Shown: positions 1 to 10,378, numbered from the stretch's first letter. The stretch: 64,000 nt of DNA from Dendrophyllia cribrosa (GCA_024195265.1 JAJLRJ010000009.1:9227791-9291790); one strand, 5' to 3'. Program-made: numbers and translations. The notes: a model not told the origin generated them from the sequence alone.

Positions 1-2
1 TG

Positions 3-101
3 CTTATTAACCGCTATCCTTTGAAACTCAGGGAATTACCAGAAACTATGGCATCGCTTGTGCAGGAGGTTGAAAGACTTCTACCAGACATAAAAAAATA
101 A
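3..101 (+). pseudogene. C-terminal fragment of small helical Polinton protein (homologue of 57090-57329)
   Basis: The window opens inside this gene. The frame starting at base 3 encodes about 32 residues that match the end of the 79-aa protein of copy A, including the shared NRYPL and LLPDIK segments. Translation stops at 99-101 within an A-run. Copy A reads a few residues further, so one A appears to have been lost here. Function is unknown; the copy A protein is short, helical and charged. The next gene starts 57 bp downstream behind its own TATA-like box. Confidence 0.7.
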
Positions 102-157
102 TTGAAAGGGTCAATGACGCAAATTAAAAAATATAAATATACATATACATATACACG

Positions 158-754
158 ATGGCACACAAAGAGGCCGCAATGAACGAAGTCATGCAGATGC
201 TGGAGGCGGTCCCTGATAACTCCATGCCATCAGCGGTGCCCTTTGTTCCAGACAACCCCATTCCAGCTCAACGAGAGAAGCTGGCAGTTCTGGTCTCGAA
301 TGGCAAATCAAAAGAAGCTAATGGCGTTCAGCTCTCACACGAGCAGGTGAAACGCCTTACAGACAAGGAAGTTGCAAAGTATTACAAAAGGTATGAAGCC
401 TACGTTGGCTACAAGACGACCGAGTGTCTGATTGACAGCTTTCTAATGCTTGTCAGCAAGGGCGTTGGCATGGTTATTTCGATTGATGATGTGAAAGAGA
501 TGCAGAAAGAACTCAAAAATGACTACATCATTAACAATGAATTGTCATCCTTTGCTGGCGGCCTTGCACTGCGATGCGGGCGATGGCTAGCTGTGGCCAA
601 CGCTGCTCTGATCACAACAAAACACGTTAAGTTCGAAAAGGAGCAAGAGGTGGTGATGAGTGAGCCCACGCCTCCCACACATCCAACCAGGGACAGTGAA
701 GGCCACCCACTAGAGGGAATTGATGAAGTAGATAACAACCTGACAAGAGCCTGA
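158..754 (+). CDS. Conserved Polinton protein, homologue of copy A 179-aa protein
   Basis: This intact 198-aa reading frame starts just after an AT-rich box with repeated ATACATAT units at about 135-153. It aligns along most of its length with the copy A protein at 57351-57890. Shared blocks include NEVMQMLEA near the start, QREKLAVLVS/KREKLAILVS, VKRL-DKEV-KY-KRYEAY, MLVSKGVG, ELKNDYIIN and ANAALITTKH. A moderately hydrophobic stretch around residues 90-110 and another near 150-160 could associate with membranes. I recognise no known domain. Its fixed place between the small helical gene and the Lys/Arg membrane gene in both copies suggests a late or virion-associated role, which is inference. 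The C-terminal tail (PTPPTHPTRDSEG) is preserved here but frame-shifted in copy A. Confidence 0.75.
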   Translation: MAHKEAAMNEVMQMLEAVPDNSMPSAVPFVPDNPIPAQREKLAVLVSNGKSKEANGVQLSHEQVKRLTDKEVAKYYKRYEAYVGYKTTECLIDSFLMLVSKGVGMVISIDDVKEMQKELKNDYIINNELSSFAGGLALRCGRWLAVANAALITTKHVKFEKEQEVVMSEPTPPTHPTRDSEGHPLEGIDEVDNNLTRA

Positions 755-800
755 CAAGAACCTGACAAGAACCTGATAAGAACCTGATAAGAACCTGGTA
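735..800 (+). repeat. Iterated 11-bp CCTGACAAGAA intergenic repeat
   Basis: Between the 198-aa gene and the next gene lie about six degenerate copies of CCTGACAAGAA / CCTGATAAGAA. The same intergenic position in copy A (57950-58000) holds iterated GGAACCTG units. The motif is therefore conserved in place although the sequence has drifted. Role unknown; a 3'-end or processing signal is possible. Confidence 0.6.
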
Positions 801-842
801 AGAACGAGCGCAGTTTTTTTTTTAAACTTATATATATTCCTG

Positions 843-1060
843 ATGGAGACACAACCACTGGAGACGATTCCTCAAGAAACAACAACAACAACAACAACAC
901 CAACACTAACACCAACAACCAACACACACATTTATATTACCTCTGATGTTCCAGCAACGAAGCTAGCGAAAAACCCTGGTCGTGTTGCCTCTGGTAAAAG
1001 ACTAGCAGAACGCAACCGTCTGGCTCGCGAAGCAAAAAAAATAGCTGAACAAGCAAATCT
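843..1060 (+). pseudogene. Truncated Lys/Arg membrane protein (homologue of 58045-58543)
   Basis: The frame begins METQPLETIPQET, runs through a Thr-rich stretch, then KNPGRVASGKRLAERNRLAR. It matches the N-terminal half of the copy A gene at 58045-58543. After EAKKIAEQANL the similarity stops and the sequence passes into the VLTF3-like gene near 1055-1065, so the Ser/Thr-rich linker and transmembrane segment of the copy A protein are lost. The start lies just behind a TTATATATATTCC box. This copy also shows that copy A has a 4-nt insertion after the NPGRV codons. Confidence 0.75.
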
Positions 1061-1879
1061 TGTTTCGTTCGCTCACTGGTGGTAATTACTTGACCGAGCT
1101 TTACCGGTCACAACTGCCAGAGAAGCTCTTTCTCTTATTCGAAGAGCTTTCTCAATTAACAGACGAATGTACACAAGAATATCGCGAAGGTATATTTGTT
1201 ATTACACTAAACACTAGAGACCGTACGTTTAAATCATGTGTCGATTGCGGAGGATCATTTTCAATCGAGTTTGATACCGCAGAATTAATTTGTACAAGAT
1301 GTAATCGCGTTGAAATCGTAGATGGAGCGGCCTTCACACGCGGTCAATTATATAAAAACGAACATATGAAGAATAAAAGCAATTCTGGTTTACAGAGATT
1401 GTATCATTTAAATCACTCTATTGATATAATACTTGGCAATGACTCACTGACAAAATTAGGCTGTGATAATGGCAAAAAAAAAATGTTAACTACATTGCGA
1501 GAAGAAATCACAAGACAAAATATTATTCCTGAATCGCTAACTGTGGGAAAAATTAGAGAATTAAATCGTAATGAGGGTCGTTGTGATTTATTTAAATTCA
1601 CAAGCCTAATATATATTGTCTCAGCTTACAAGTTCTAGACCTCCATTATTGACACAAGATCAACGAGAACAAATAAATCATATTTTCTCATGCAAATCGG
1701 ATCACCTTCCAAAACATGTTTATTATCCATTCATAATTTACAAAATCTTAGATCAAATCTTAGAAGGTCCACAACGCGAGATTTTGAATTACATTATACT
1801 ACAAAAACCGGCTACAAATTGCAAGTACGAATTACTTTGGCGGTCAGCGATTCAAGCCGCTGGTAAGCCTTTCCTCTAA
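1060..1879 (+). pseudogene. VLTF3-like late transcription factor, N-truncated and frameshifted
   Basis: Two overlapping frames (1060-1638 and 1616-1879) together match the copy A VLTF3-like gene (49088-50031). The first frame holds a zinc ribbon with CVDCGG and CTRC cysteine pairs, then the helical region ending after the KIRELNRN segment. The second continues with the C-terminal region (DQREQINHIFS, ILNYI, W-SAIQAAG). The first about 35 residues are missing because of the junction with the preceding gene near 1060. A frameshift lies near 1610-1640, at a different place from the break in copy A, so the two copies died independently. VLTF3 factors direct late transcription in nucleocytoplasmic large DNA viruses; the assignment here is by zinc ribbon plus overall pattern. 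Confidence 0.75.
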
Positions 1880-2816
1880 AAATAATTTTATAGTCTCACT
1901 GTCATTTCCTTTATTTTCAAATGTTTTGATTTGCTTGGGCGGCTGTGTTGCAAGATGCGGTGCGTGGATGAATTCAGTAATTCTATTCTGTATCGCTGAC
2001 CGGTTTTCGTGAAAGGTTTCAATATGCTTCTGTATTTGCGAGAGGAAAAGAGAATTTTTTTCAATCTTCACGTAGCTTATGTCTAATAATTTCCATACAA
2101 AAAATGCCACTGGTAGGACACCTTCGAAATAAAGCTGCGGTCTTTCTTTCAAAACTCTTTGCATTAAGAGCAGGCGTCGATGCTCTTCTTTATAAGCATT
2201 TTCTGTAAAAGACAGCCTTACCTTCCCATATGAACACCAAAGATTCTTCTCAGAAATCCTTTCTGTATTTGTTCTTGATAAGGTCGTGGTAGACTTTCTC
2301 AAAGTCCGTTTTTCGCTTTTCGCGACTTCGTCGCGCTCTCGTGGGCTTCGCAGTCGACTTGTGGCAAGTCTAAGGTCGTGGTATCGTATTCCGCACAATT
2401 TGACGTGTATGAGGACATTTAAACTCTAACAGGATTAAGTTATTAGAAACGGGGTCAAGGCAATATCCGTCTAGACTGCATGTTATTTTACCGTATAGCG
2501 CGTGATCGCTTGCAGGTCTTATAGAAAGATCGTATCCAAAGACAATAACAGAGAACTTTCTTTCGAAAAATTCACGTACGAGCGGTTCGAATAAAAGCCC
2601 CCACAAGCATGCAACAATCTTTGTAAAAGGATTTGTGGGTTGAAGCTTTTTCTGAAGCAAGCTTGCCGGGTTTTCAAAAGGCGATGAGCCTGTAAGAGCT
2701 GAAACCTCGGAAGCGCCGATAGTGTGAACTCTGGCGTTCACCCAGTCTGTGGTTTTTTGTTTGAGACCAGTATCTCTCGAGTTCAAAAACTCTCGGAATT
2801 CTTGAACGTTGTTCAT
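1844..2816 (-). pseudogene. YqaJ-family exonuclease, broken
   Basis: Reading from 2816, the frame encodes a protein closely similar to the intact copy A nuclease (47995-49116). It has GLKQKTTDWV, GASEVSALTGSSPF, the WG-LFEPL motif, the ITCSLDGY segment (position 3 of S-P-D-G here is L-D-G) and the LEFKCP catalytic block. Near 2290-2400 the frame breaks and about 100 bp of unrelated, GC-rich sequence (RLRSPRERDEV in translation) replaces the middle of the gene. Homology resumes with the WCSYGKVRLSF segment and runs to 1844. The 3' end overlaps the end of the VLTF3-like gene, the same convergent overlap seen in copy A. Confidence 0.8.
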
Positions 2817-2860
2817 TGTATATTATACTAAGGGTGTTATTCTTTCAATTGGTGAGAGAC
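2817..2860 (-). promoter_or_regulatory. CCAATTG + TATA early-type promoter of YqaJ gene, copy B
   Basis: On the minus strand CACCAATTGAAAGAATAA (CAATTGGT at 2846-2853) is followed 25 nt later by TATATAATACA and immediately by the ATG at 2816. The same two boxes with the same spacing precede the copy A YqaJ gene. Confidence 0.65.
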
Positions 2861-2946
2861 ACTGCAAAGATCACACAACTCAGTGCAACCACCACCTTCG
2901 ATACATCGTGTTTTGCAATATTGGCATAATAATCTGTTTAGTAATT

Positions 2947-3207
2947 TTATATAGTCTTGATAAAGGCGGTTGTAACGTAGTTTGGAGTATTCGTACTTAT
3001 CATACAATTCAGTTCATCGTATTTTTTATTGGCTTCCTGGAGAAGGACCGTCATTCCTTTTAGAGCAGAATGCATGCTTATCCGTCTTGGATGATTGCCT
3101 TGTAGAAAACTACAATCAGATCTTCGTTCTTGCTCGTTTAGAAAAGCGATCATCTCTCGCTGACTGACGCTGGAATTTGTAAAAACACCAGAAAACACAG
3201 TAGCCAT
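2947..3207 (-). CDS. Terminal small gene of copy B, N-terminus resembling the polymerase-type protein
   Basis: An 86-aa frame starts at 3207, directly behind a CTATATAG box and a CCAATTT box in the terminal repeat. Residues 15-29 (SQREMIAFLNEQERR) closely resemble residues 12-26 of the copy A polymerase-type protein (NQRELIAWLDEQERN). The rest does not match it clearly. A second frame downstream of the stop is rich in Cys pairs, so the gene may originally have ended in a zinc-binding tail lost by frameshift. One explanation is that the terminal repeat of this lineage reaches into coding sequence, so genes at both ends share an N-terminus; that is inference. Confidence 0.45.
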   Translation of the reverse strand: MATVFSGVFTNSSVSQREMIAFLNEQERRSDCSFLQGNHPRRISMHSALKGMTVLLQEANKKYDELNCMISTNTPNYVTTAFIKTI

Positions 3208-3262
3208 CGCTATATAGAGTAGACATTTCTTAAATTGGTGAAAAATCATATCCCACCTGTTC

Positions 3263-3446
3263 AGTAGTGGTATAGGGGATTGCCCGCTCTGGCTCACCCC
3301 CCAAAGACCTTAACATGAAACCCGTTCGCATGAACATGAAACTTCGTAAACATGAACATGAACATGAACATGAAACTTCGTTCGCCAGGAGGGGTTCGTT
3401 TGGGTCTTTGGGGGGTGGGGCAGATCGGGCAATCCCCTATACTACT
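3263..3446. repeat. Palindromic terminus of copy B
   Basis: Two arms of about 44-48 bp face each other: 3263-3310 and 3403-3446 share AGTAGT-GTATAGGGGATTGCCCG and continue through the CCCCCCAAAGACC block, with a few mismatches. The spacer of about 90 bp contains a short tandem array of ACATGA hexamers. The outer arm ends in ACTACT at 3446, where homology to the interrupted Crypton-like gene begins. Copy A has the same design with different arm sequence. Confidence 0.75.
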
Positions 3447-4030
3447 TTTCTTGTTCTTCCGATATCAAATTGGCCTGGTTGACGTCTACACCTATTCCTT
3501 GCCCTGCCCTTTCTCTCATTACAAAGTTTAAAGCAGAATTAACATTTCTAAATCTACAACCTTTCTTGTCAATCAAAGTTAAATCTCGCTTACATTGAAC
3601 ACGTAAATACATTTGGATGCTACTTAACATTTCATATAAAGTCTTTCCTGGATATTCCTGGTCCAGCCGCTCGTCAGACATTTCATTTAGATCCTCGTTG
3701 ATCACTGGCTCGCTCACTCTCATTCTTCCATTGATCAAAGACTTTCAACACCCACGCCCATTTTCTACGGGCTAGCATCTGACACCCAACTTTTTTCAAA
3801 CTTCTTGCACTCCAAAGATGTAATTGGTCTTTTAAATCTGTGCTCTATTTTAAAATGAAAAATAAAAAACGGTTTGTCAGGGGATAAAAAAAGTCACCGA
3901 AATAATTAAAGTTACCAGCCTTACCTTTGAGTTCTGCCGGAGCATCATTTTTCGAACGCTGTGTTATAAAAATTGCTGATTCGTCGTCCGATGAATCCTC
4001 CATGCTTCCAACAGGTGAGCTAGGCACTAA
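3447..4030 (-). pseudogene. Crypton/ZMYM-type (DUF3504-like) recombinase gene fragment
   Basis: On the minus strand a first exon-like piece starts at about 4027 and reaches a plausible GTAAGG donor near 3932. A second block from about 3775 encodes KVFDQWKNE, then after a 1-nt slip NEMSDERLDQ, then YPGKTLYEMLSSIQMYLR, LTLIDKKGCRFRNVNSALN and AGQGIGV. This order resembles the N-terminal helical, SAM-like part of Crypton-derived tyrosine recombinases (KCTD1/ZMYM/QRICH1-type, DUF3504 proteins). The frame runs into the Polinton terminus at 3446, whose AGTAGT supplies the stop codon, so the C-terminal catalytic domain is cut off. It is a dead fragment; family assignment is by pattern only. Confidence 0.5.
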
Positions 4031-4112
4031 ATAAAATGACTGAGTACTCTGGGTTATAAAGTATGCAAATTTTTGTGAACATTCTCGTCAACAACAAATA
4101 AATTCAATAATA

Positions 4113-4510
4113 ATGTTCACACATGATCATAGTTACATAATCCTCACAACAACTGAGGAATTGAGGGTTATGTTAACACCATCGCACTGTATAGTGTACG
4201 TAGTCACAATAACTGCTAATTTCATTGTTATAGCTGTATTCAAAATCAATAAAACAGCCAAAGGGGCGGCTAAAATCGAAGATATAATGTATGGAAAGAA
4301 CAACAGGATTTTATGAGGATCAATTGTTTTTAATTAAATAATCTTCACAACAACTCAGGATTTGGGGGTTATGTTATGGCCATCGCATTGTATACGTAGT
4401 AACAATAAGTGCTAATTTCATTGTTATGGCTGTATTCAAAATGAATACAACAGCCAAAGGGGTGGCTAAAATCGAAGATACAATGCAGAGAAAAAACAAT
4501 GGGTTTTGAT
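4113..4510 (+). repeat. Tandem duplication of a ~190-bp unit
   Basis: 4125-4316 and 4335-4508 are about 85% similar. Each contains CACAACAACT, CTAATTTCATTGTTAT and GCTAAAATCGAAGATA blocks. In the first copy the frame 4113-4316 is open; in the second the corresponding residues (ANFIV-AVFK-N-TAKG-AKIED) are largely kept but with a frame change. It may be a duplicated short exon or a chance open frame; no family recognised. Confidence 0.5.
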
Positions 4511-4527
4511 GAGAAACAATAATTATA

Positions 4528-4620
4528 ATAGATAATTACTTCGGCTCACAGCATTATTAGGTATATTGCAGTCAGCTTCCTGCAATATACCTAATAATGC
4601 TGCGAGCCTCAGTAATTATC
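4528..4620. repeat. Palindromic fold-back of ~92 bp (MITE-like)
   Basis: GATAATTACT at the left and AGTAATTATC at the right bound an almost perfect inverted repeat. The arms are CAGCATTATTAGGTATATTG and its complement, around a 10-bp spacer. No transposase. Confidence 0.6.
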
Positions 4621-4625
4621 TATTA

Positions 4626-6205
4626 ATTAAAGCTAGAAAATGTGTATTTTTTTATGACTCAGTTCACGTTTTTATTGTTTACTTTTTCACTGGCTTTAAA
4701 ATACTAAGCGTATTTCGTTTGTTTTGACCCAATCGGGAATTGTGTTACAGATATGTCTAGAAATGCAGGCAAGAGGGGGGCCACGCTACTCTATGACTGG
4801 CATCACAATGTATCCTCACCCATAAAGGTTGTCCACAAAAAAACGAAATTCTGTCACATATGAAGTAATATGAAAATAACAAACAACTCTGCCAAACATG
4901 AAATACTCGTTAAACAATACTTGCCTGCATTTCTTGACATAAGTGTACAATTATGGGGATTCCTCAGAAACAAAAGTTGACAAATGGTATTTTCTAAACT
5001 AACCATTAGTGATAATTGTTCCCTACCAAGCAATGTTTCGAGAAATGCAATAAAAAACATAGGACACCATGCTCGCGAAAGTCATGTGATGGACTAAATA
5101 ACGGTCAATCTATTTACCCATGTAGTACTGCCTCTCACGCGCATGATGGATAGTTAAAATGGAATGCTCGAAAAACTGTTATAGATATAATGCATCGACT
5201 CTAAGGAACAATTCGATGTATGATTCACGGCAAATGCACACAGTCTCAAACAACATTGACTTAAAGCGCTTATTGTGTAAAATCTGAAGGCCGTAATTTT
5301 TTCCTATGAGTAATAGTGTGTACGTGTTTTCAGCGATACCTATTTTTCCTGACAAAATGAAATCAACTAAGTAATAAAAAAGAAAGGTCACCGCGCTCGT
5401 TTAGGAGAAGACAATTTGTTAATTCATTTGGCTAACTTATCCGCAAAGGAAACCTCCTTGGTTCGGACTGTGTTTGCGCGCTAATGACGCAGGAAATCAT
5501 GCGCAATAGCGATGCGCAATGCAATACTAAGAAATCGCCTTAACTCCAAAAACTGGAAACAATTTTTATTATTTGTTTTAGATGGTGCATCTTTGCAAGC
5601 CAGCTTCAGAAGATAACAGTCTAAAATAATGTTTAGTTTTTAATAATTCTCCAAATCAAGTATTCTCCAAAATCGCTTAAAATTGTCTTCAAAACTGAAG
5701 AGATGGTTCGCATTGTCCTCCATTTACGATAAAGGCGGTGCACAGTCAGAGTCACGTGACGGGCTAACTCAACATCCCCGACCGCGCTATTGTTTGTTAT
5801 TTTGATGTTTACCGGCTTTTATAACCAGTCCCCTCTACCAGCTTTAAACGTTCTCACTATAAGCACTGGTTCACTTTATACGACACACATTTAATGCCGG
5901 TTATCATTTTATGACGTCACAAGTATTTCATACTGTGAGCAGCCCAACCAGTAATTTCTTAATTGCAAATCGTGCTCGACAGTAATATCTAAACTTTAAG
6001 ATATACTAAATGCTTTCATTTTGTCGCAGAGATTTATGGATAAATGAACTTCGTGACTTTTTTACGTATAGTTCTTTTTACGTATAGCTACGCTTATTTT
6101 CTTTGACTCTAATTGTTTGATACCAAGTTTTGAGCAGATGCAGTTAGAGTGATTTCTCGTAACCCCTGAAAATGAAAATTAGGGAAATACGCACTATCAC
6201 ACTAA
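4626..6205 (+). other. Intron of LRR gene, first tandem unit
   Basis: I see no gene here. The segment is paralogous to 17641-19215 and, in parts, to 22590-22740, 23640-25010, 27990-28950, 37190-38990 and 43680-44090. Landmarks are AGAAATGCAGGC, ACTCTATGACTGGCATCACA, the GTGATAATTGTTCCCTACC block and CAGTCAGAGTCACGTGACGG. A heavily decayed LRR exon starts at 6030 and keeps only its first about 25 bases before the donor-like TACGTATAG. Confidence 0.6.
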
Positions 6206-9200
6206 AACCCCTTTTACACTACAGAAAAAATCGGCAAGGCAAGGATGAAAATCGGCAAGGGTAATTTTCATTTTCGGCAAGGAAAGGGTAAAATGTGCAG
6301 TTTACACACATCCGTTTTTACCCTTGCTCGTTTTATTTTAGGCAAGGATATTTTAGTCCAGGCAAGGCTACTAAATTGAAAGTGAGCATGCGCATATTGC
6401 TTATTCAAAATGGCGTCCACGGTTTGCTTGAGTTATTTGCACTTGTTGCAAACAAAACTAAAGGAAACAAGGCGGGAGAAACGTCAACAGCATGAGCGAA
6501 ATGCAAAATCAAGCATGCTAAGGTACAGGTACTTAAGAGCAAATCCGTGCAAAAATGAAACATTACACGGCAAAGTTAAAAAACTGAAATTCGCTCTTCT
6601 TTTGCATACAGGTAGCCCTTAGTAAGTATACAATTGCTGTGTAGTTTTTTTCTTGAAAAACTTATTTATTTCTGGGAAAACGAAAACATTAGTTTTAAGC
6701 CCGGGGTTCGATTTGGCGACACCAAATAGGCTTAAAATAAGTCATGATTCACTCGACTCGCGTATCAAAACTACTGCACCAGAAAAAGCTGTCATAGCTC
6801 CGATTTGTTGTACAACTTGTCACAGTCTAAATACCATGATTTCATAAAAATTAGATTAATCTAAGTATTTCAAATGAAGTCAAAAGCTTATGCCTCCCCC
6901 GTTCTCCGTAAAACGGTAGGCGAAAAACAGCGATGGCTTTGAGCATGTGCCTTTGTTCAGAATTTCGTAATATTATGAATGACAATACTAGAGTTGACGA
7001 TCTTTCAAAATATGTAAAGTTTAGTTTGGGGAAATGAATTTGGGATTTTTAAGAATTTGTTGAAAATCGTGAACGAAAGACGTAAAATCACGCCATCTTG
7101 TGTGTGTGCGTGACCAACAACAAAAACAAAAACGTTTTTCCTTGAGGAATCTTGGCAACTCTGACGCCAAAAAAACAAAAAAAGAATGAAAATATACAAA
7201 CCTTAACTTGGATATGACATTCTTGAATGTCCATAGTGTTTCGTTTTGACGTCTGTTCAATTTCATTCGTGAAGTTTATCATGAACAGTGAAGCCCGTAG
7301 CCACGATCAAAAACGCTTTTAAAAACTTTTCGCTGAATTCTTCGTAGCTCACTTTGCACTTTCGTACTCTTTATACTGTTGATACAATTTTTTACCAGAT
7401 TTCTGGCGGAAACTGTAAAAGGGCTGACAATAAAGCGAACTAGTTCAAGCATGTGTTCCCAGTTTTCCATCCTTGCATAACCGTGAACCGTTTTGAGACT
7501 ATATGCAAATTACGTCTCAAATTTGCATATCAGGTTGAGCAAGCGTTCGTGACAGTCACGGTTGGTACATGGGTGGATAAGGTATTCATTGGGTCTTTTT
7601 GCCATATGTTTCATGTATTTTTTTTAAAAACGCTTAATGCTCGCGCTATGTACAGTGCGGTATGCTTCAAGGCTCTGAACACTGTGCGACTGCAGTACCT
7701 GAACTAGAGAAAGCAGAACTTTCCCAAACGTTTTCTGCCCCATCTCTCCCAATGGGGTGTGCATGGGCCCTGAATACGACACCAGAGGGTGTATTGGACT
7801 ATCATATATTGTACAAGCGACGTAGCACTCGCTTAAAGTGGAATGAAATTATGTATGTATGATAGATGGGAGGTACTGTTGTAATTGGAAGGTTTCAAAT
7901 AAAACTGTTGTTGTTTGTTGTTGTTGTAAAAACCCCTAAGAATTCAGAATGCGGAAGATTCTTTGTTCCATGGTTTCCTAATTTTCTTTCTAGGACCAGT
8001 AGTCCATAAGGGTGTTTAAGAGTTAAATGCCTTATAGCTCTCCTACAATATACACCAAAAAAATATCACATCAATTTATTTTATTTTCATTATATTGGCA
8101 TTAATTAATTAATTGATTAGTTGATCAATTATATTTCTTAATGCTGTGCATGAAACGTGCCTTGCATTGATTCTTCACTTCATCTTATTGTGTTTATGTT
8201 TTTTCGTCTGCAATTTTTCGCAGGAATTGATTTCTTATTGCCCGACCTCCCCCTTAAAAAACAGAAAAAGGTAATACCAGAGCAAGGAATGAGCGGAAAG
8301 CGCGAGTCATGTATGTATCGGCTAAAGAGAAGATTAACCGAAATATTTCTTATTAAAAGCGGGACAATGAAAGAGGAATATATGTTCCTCTCACGACTAA
8401 AGCATTGTCGATTGTCACACTCTAGAAATGAAACTAGGGCTGGCCTGTCTTTGTTGTTGTTTTACCATAGCAGTCCAATCAGATAACAGAAGCGGAGGGA
8501 GAAGAATTTATAAAACTCTAAAAATAAAAACAATGACAAGTAAATGGATCAAAATTTCTCAATCTTTGTACCTGCGTTCTCGTTTGAAAGATTATTTGTG
8601 TAGCTTAACATGTGAAATCCAGGCCGACAAGATCCACCCCAACCCAACCCCACCCATGTAATAAATATTGGTTTTCTGTCAATACTGTATTTTAAAACCC
8701 ACGAGATCTCTTTCCTGTTTTGAACTGTATTAATTGAAGACTTCCGAACAACAATCATCAAACTTCAAGACAAAAATATGGAATTTTGGCCACTGAGAAT
8801 ACCTTAATATCCACCTTGTGTACCAACCGTGACTGTCACGAGCGCTTGCCCATCCTGATATGCAAATTTCAGACGTAATTTGCATAAGGTCTCAAAATGG
8901 TTCACGGTTATGCAAGGATGGAAAACTGGGAACACATGCTTGAACTAGTTCGCTTTATTGTCAGCCCTTTTACAGTTTCCGCCAGAAATCTGGTAAAAAA
9001 TTGTATCAACAGTATAAAGGGTACGAAAGTGCAAAGTGAGCTACGAAGAATTCAGCGAAAAGAAAAGCGGTTTTGATCGTGGCTACGGGCTTCACTGATC
9101 TTCACTGTTCATGATAAACTTCACGAATGAAATTGAACAGACGGCAAAACGAAACATTTTGGACATCCAAGAATGTCATATCCAAGTTAAGGTTTGTATG

Positions 9201-10378
9201 TTTCCATTGTTTTTTGGCGTCAGAGTTTAATTGCCAAGATTTCTCAAGGAAAAACGTTCTAAGTGTTTTTGTTGTTGGTCACGCATACACAAGGTGGCGT
9301 GATTTTATGTCTTTCGTTCACGATTTTCAACAAATTCTTAAAAATCTCAAATTCATTTCCCCAGACTAAACTTTACATATTTTGAAAGATCGTCAATTCT
9401 AGTATTGTCATTCGTAATATTACGAAATTCTGAACAAAGGCACATGCTCAAAATCATTGTTGTTTTTCGTCTACCGTTTTACGGAGCACGGGAGAGCCAT
9501 AAGCTTTTGGCTTCCTTTGAATACTTAGATTAATCCAATTTTTATGAAATCATGGTGTTTAGACTACGACAAGTTATACAACAAATTGGAACTATGACAG
9601 CTTTTTCTAGCGCAGTAGTTTTCATACGCGAGTCGAGTGAATCATGACCTATTTCAACCCTGTTTGCATGTGTTTGGGATTGCCGAATTGTGCCCTGAGG
9701 TGAAAACGACTTTCTTCGTTTTTCTCGGAAACAAAGAGATATTTCAAGGAAAAAACTACATGGCATTCATGTACTTACTATAGACTATCTATATGCAAAA
9801 GAGGAGCGAATTTGATTTTTTTCAGCTTTGCCGAAGATTTGCGATTTTGTTTGATTCTTGCACGGATCTGCTCTTAAGGTGCAGAAGGAAACAACTGTTG
9901 TTAATCATGTTGTCGATAATAACATTGATAAACCCTTCAAGAGATAAAATTTGCTGGATGAAACCTAATTCTGATGACTGGTTTATAGTGGCTGACAGTA
10001 CGTTTAACCGTGAGCAATGGTATGAGAACTTTCGTGTTCGTGGCGGCCGCCATTTTGAATGTACTGATCAAGTGCACGCATGTGCCGTAGCTTTGTGACA
10101 TCCGCGATATGGTCACAAAACGTGTTCAAGGCAAGGATGAACGTTTACACACCTCATGAAACCGGCAAGGTGCCGGTTTTCATCCTTACCTCGTCTATTT
10201 TGTCAAAAACGGGACAACTTCTGAACGTGGTCCCAAAACCGAAAAATAAATTGGCAAGGCACGACAGGCTTTCACCATTTACACTGTACATTTTACCCTT
10301 GCCTTGCCGAAAATGAAAATTACCCTTGCCGATTTTCATCCTTGCCTTGCCGATTTTTTCTGTAGTGTAAATGGGGTT
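6206..10378. mobile_element. PIF/Harbinger-like non-autonomous element with long TIRs
   Basis: The element starts AACCCCTTTTACACTACAG and ends with its complement. It is flanked by TAA on both sides (6203-6205 and 10379-10381), the TWA duplication typical of PIF/Harbinger. The inverted arms are more than 1 kb long: 7390-7490 matches 8895-9020 inverted, and 6830-7280 matches 9115-9550. The paralogous intron at about 19215-19232 lacks it, giving an empty site. I find no transposase; frames such as 7279-7470 and 9127-9369 lie in the arms and resemble nothing I know. It contains many CGGCAAGG subterminal repeats near each end. Confidence 0.75.

Larger units (their letters stand above)
1..3446. 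mobile_element. Polinton-like element, copy B (partial, rearranged)
   Basis: This is the terminal part of a second Polinton-like (Maverick-type) element, cut by the window start. It carries homologues of five copy A genes: the small helical protein (57090-57329), the 179-aa protein (57351-57890), the Lys/Arg membrane protein (58045-58543), VLTF3 and the YqaJ nuclease. It ends at 3446 in a palindrome whose outermost bases on the inward-reading strand are AGTAGT, the same first six bases as copy A. Relative to copy A the VLTF3/YqaJ block is joined directly and in inverse order to the late-gene block, near 1055-1065, so most capsid genes are missing here. Several genes carry frameshifts or internal junk, so this is an old dead copy. 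The element identity is well supported by shared genes; its full extent is unknown. Confidence 0.85.

Noticed and set aside
7005..7282. Overlapping small frames in the long-TIR element as a transposase
   Set aside because: Short, in the inverted arms and mirrored at 9127-9369; no DDE pattern.
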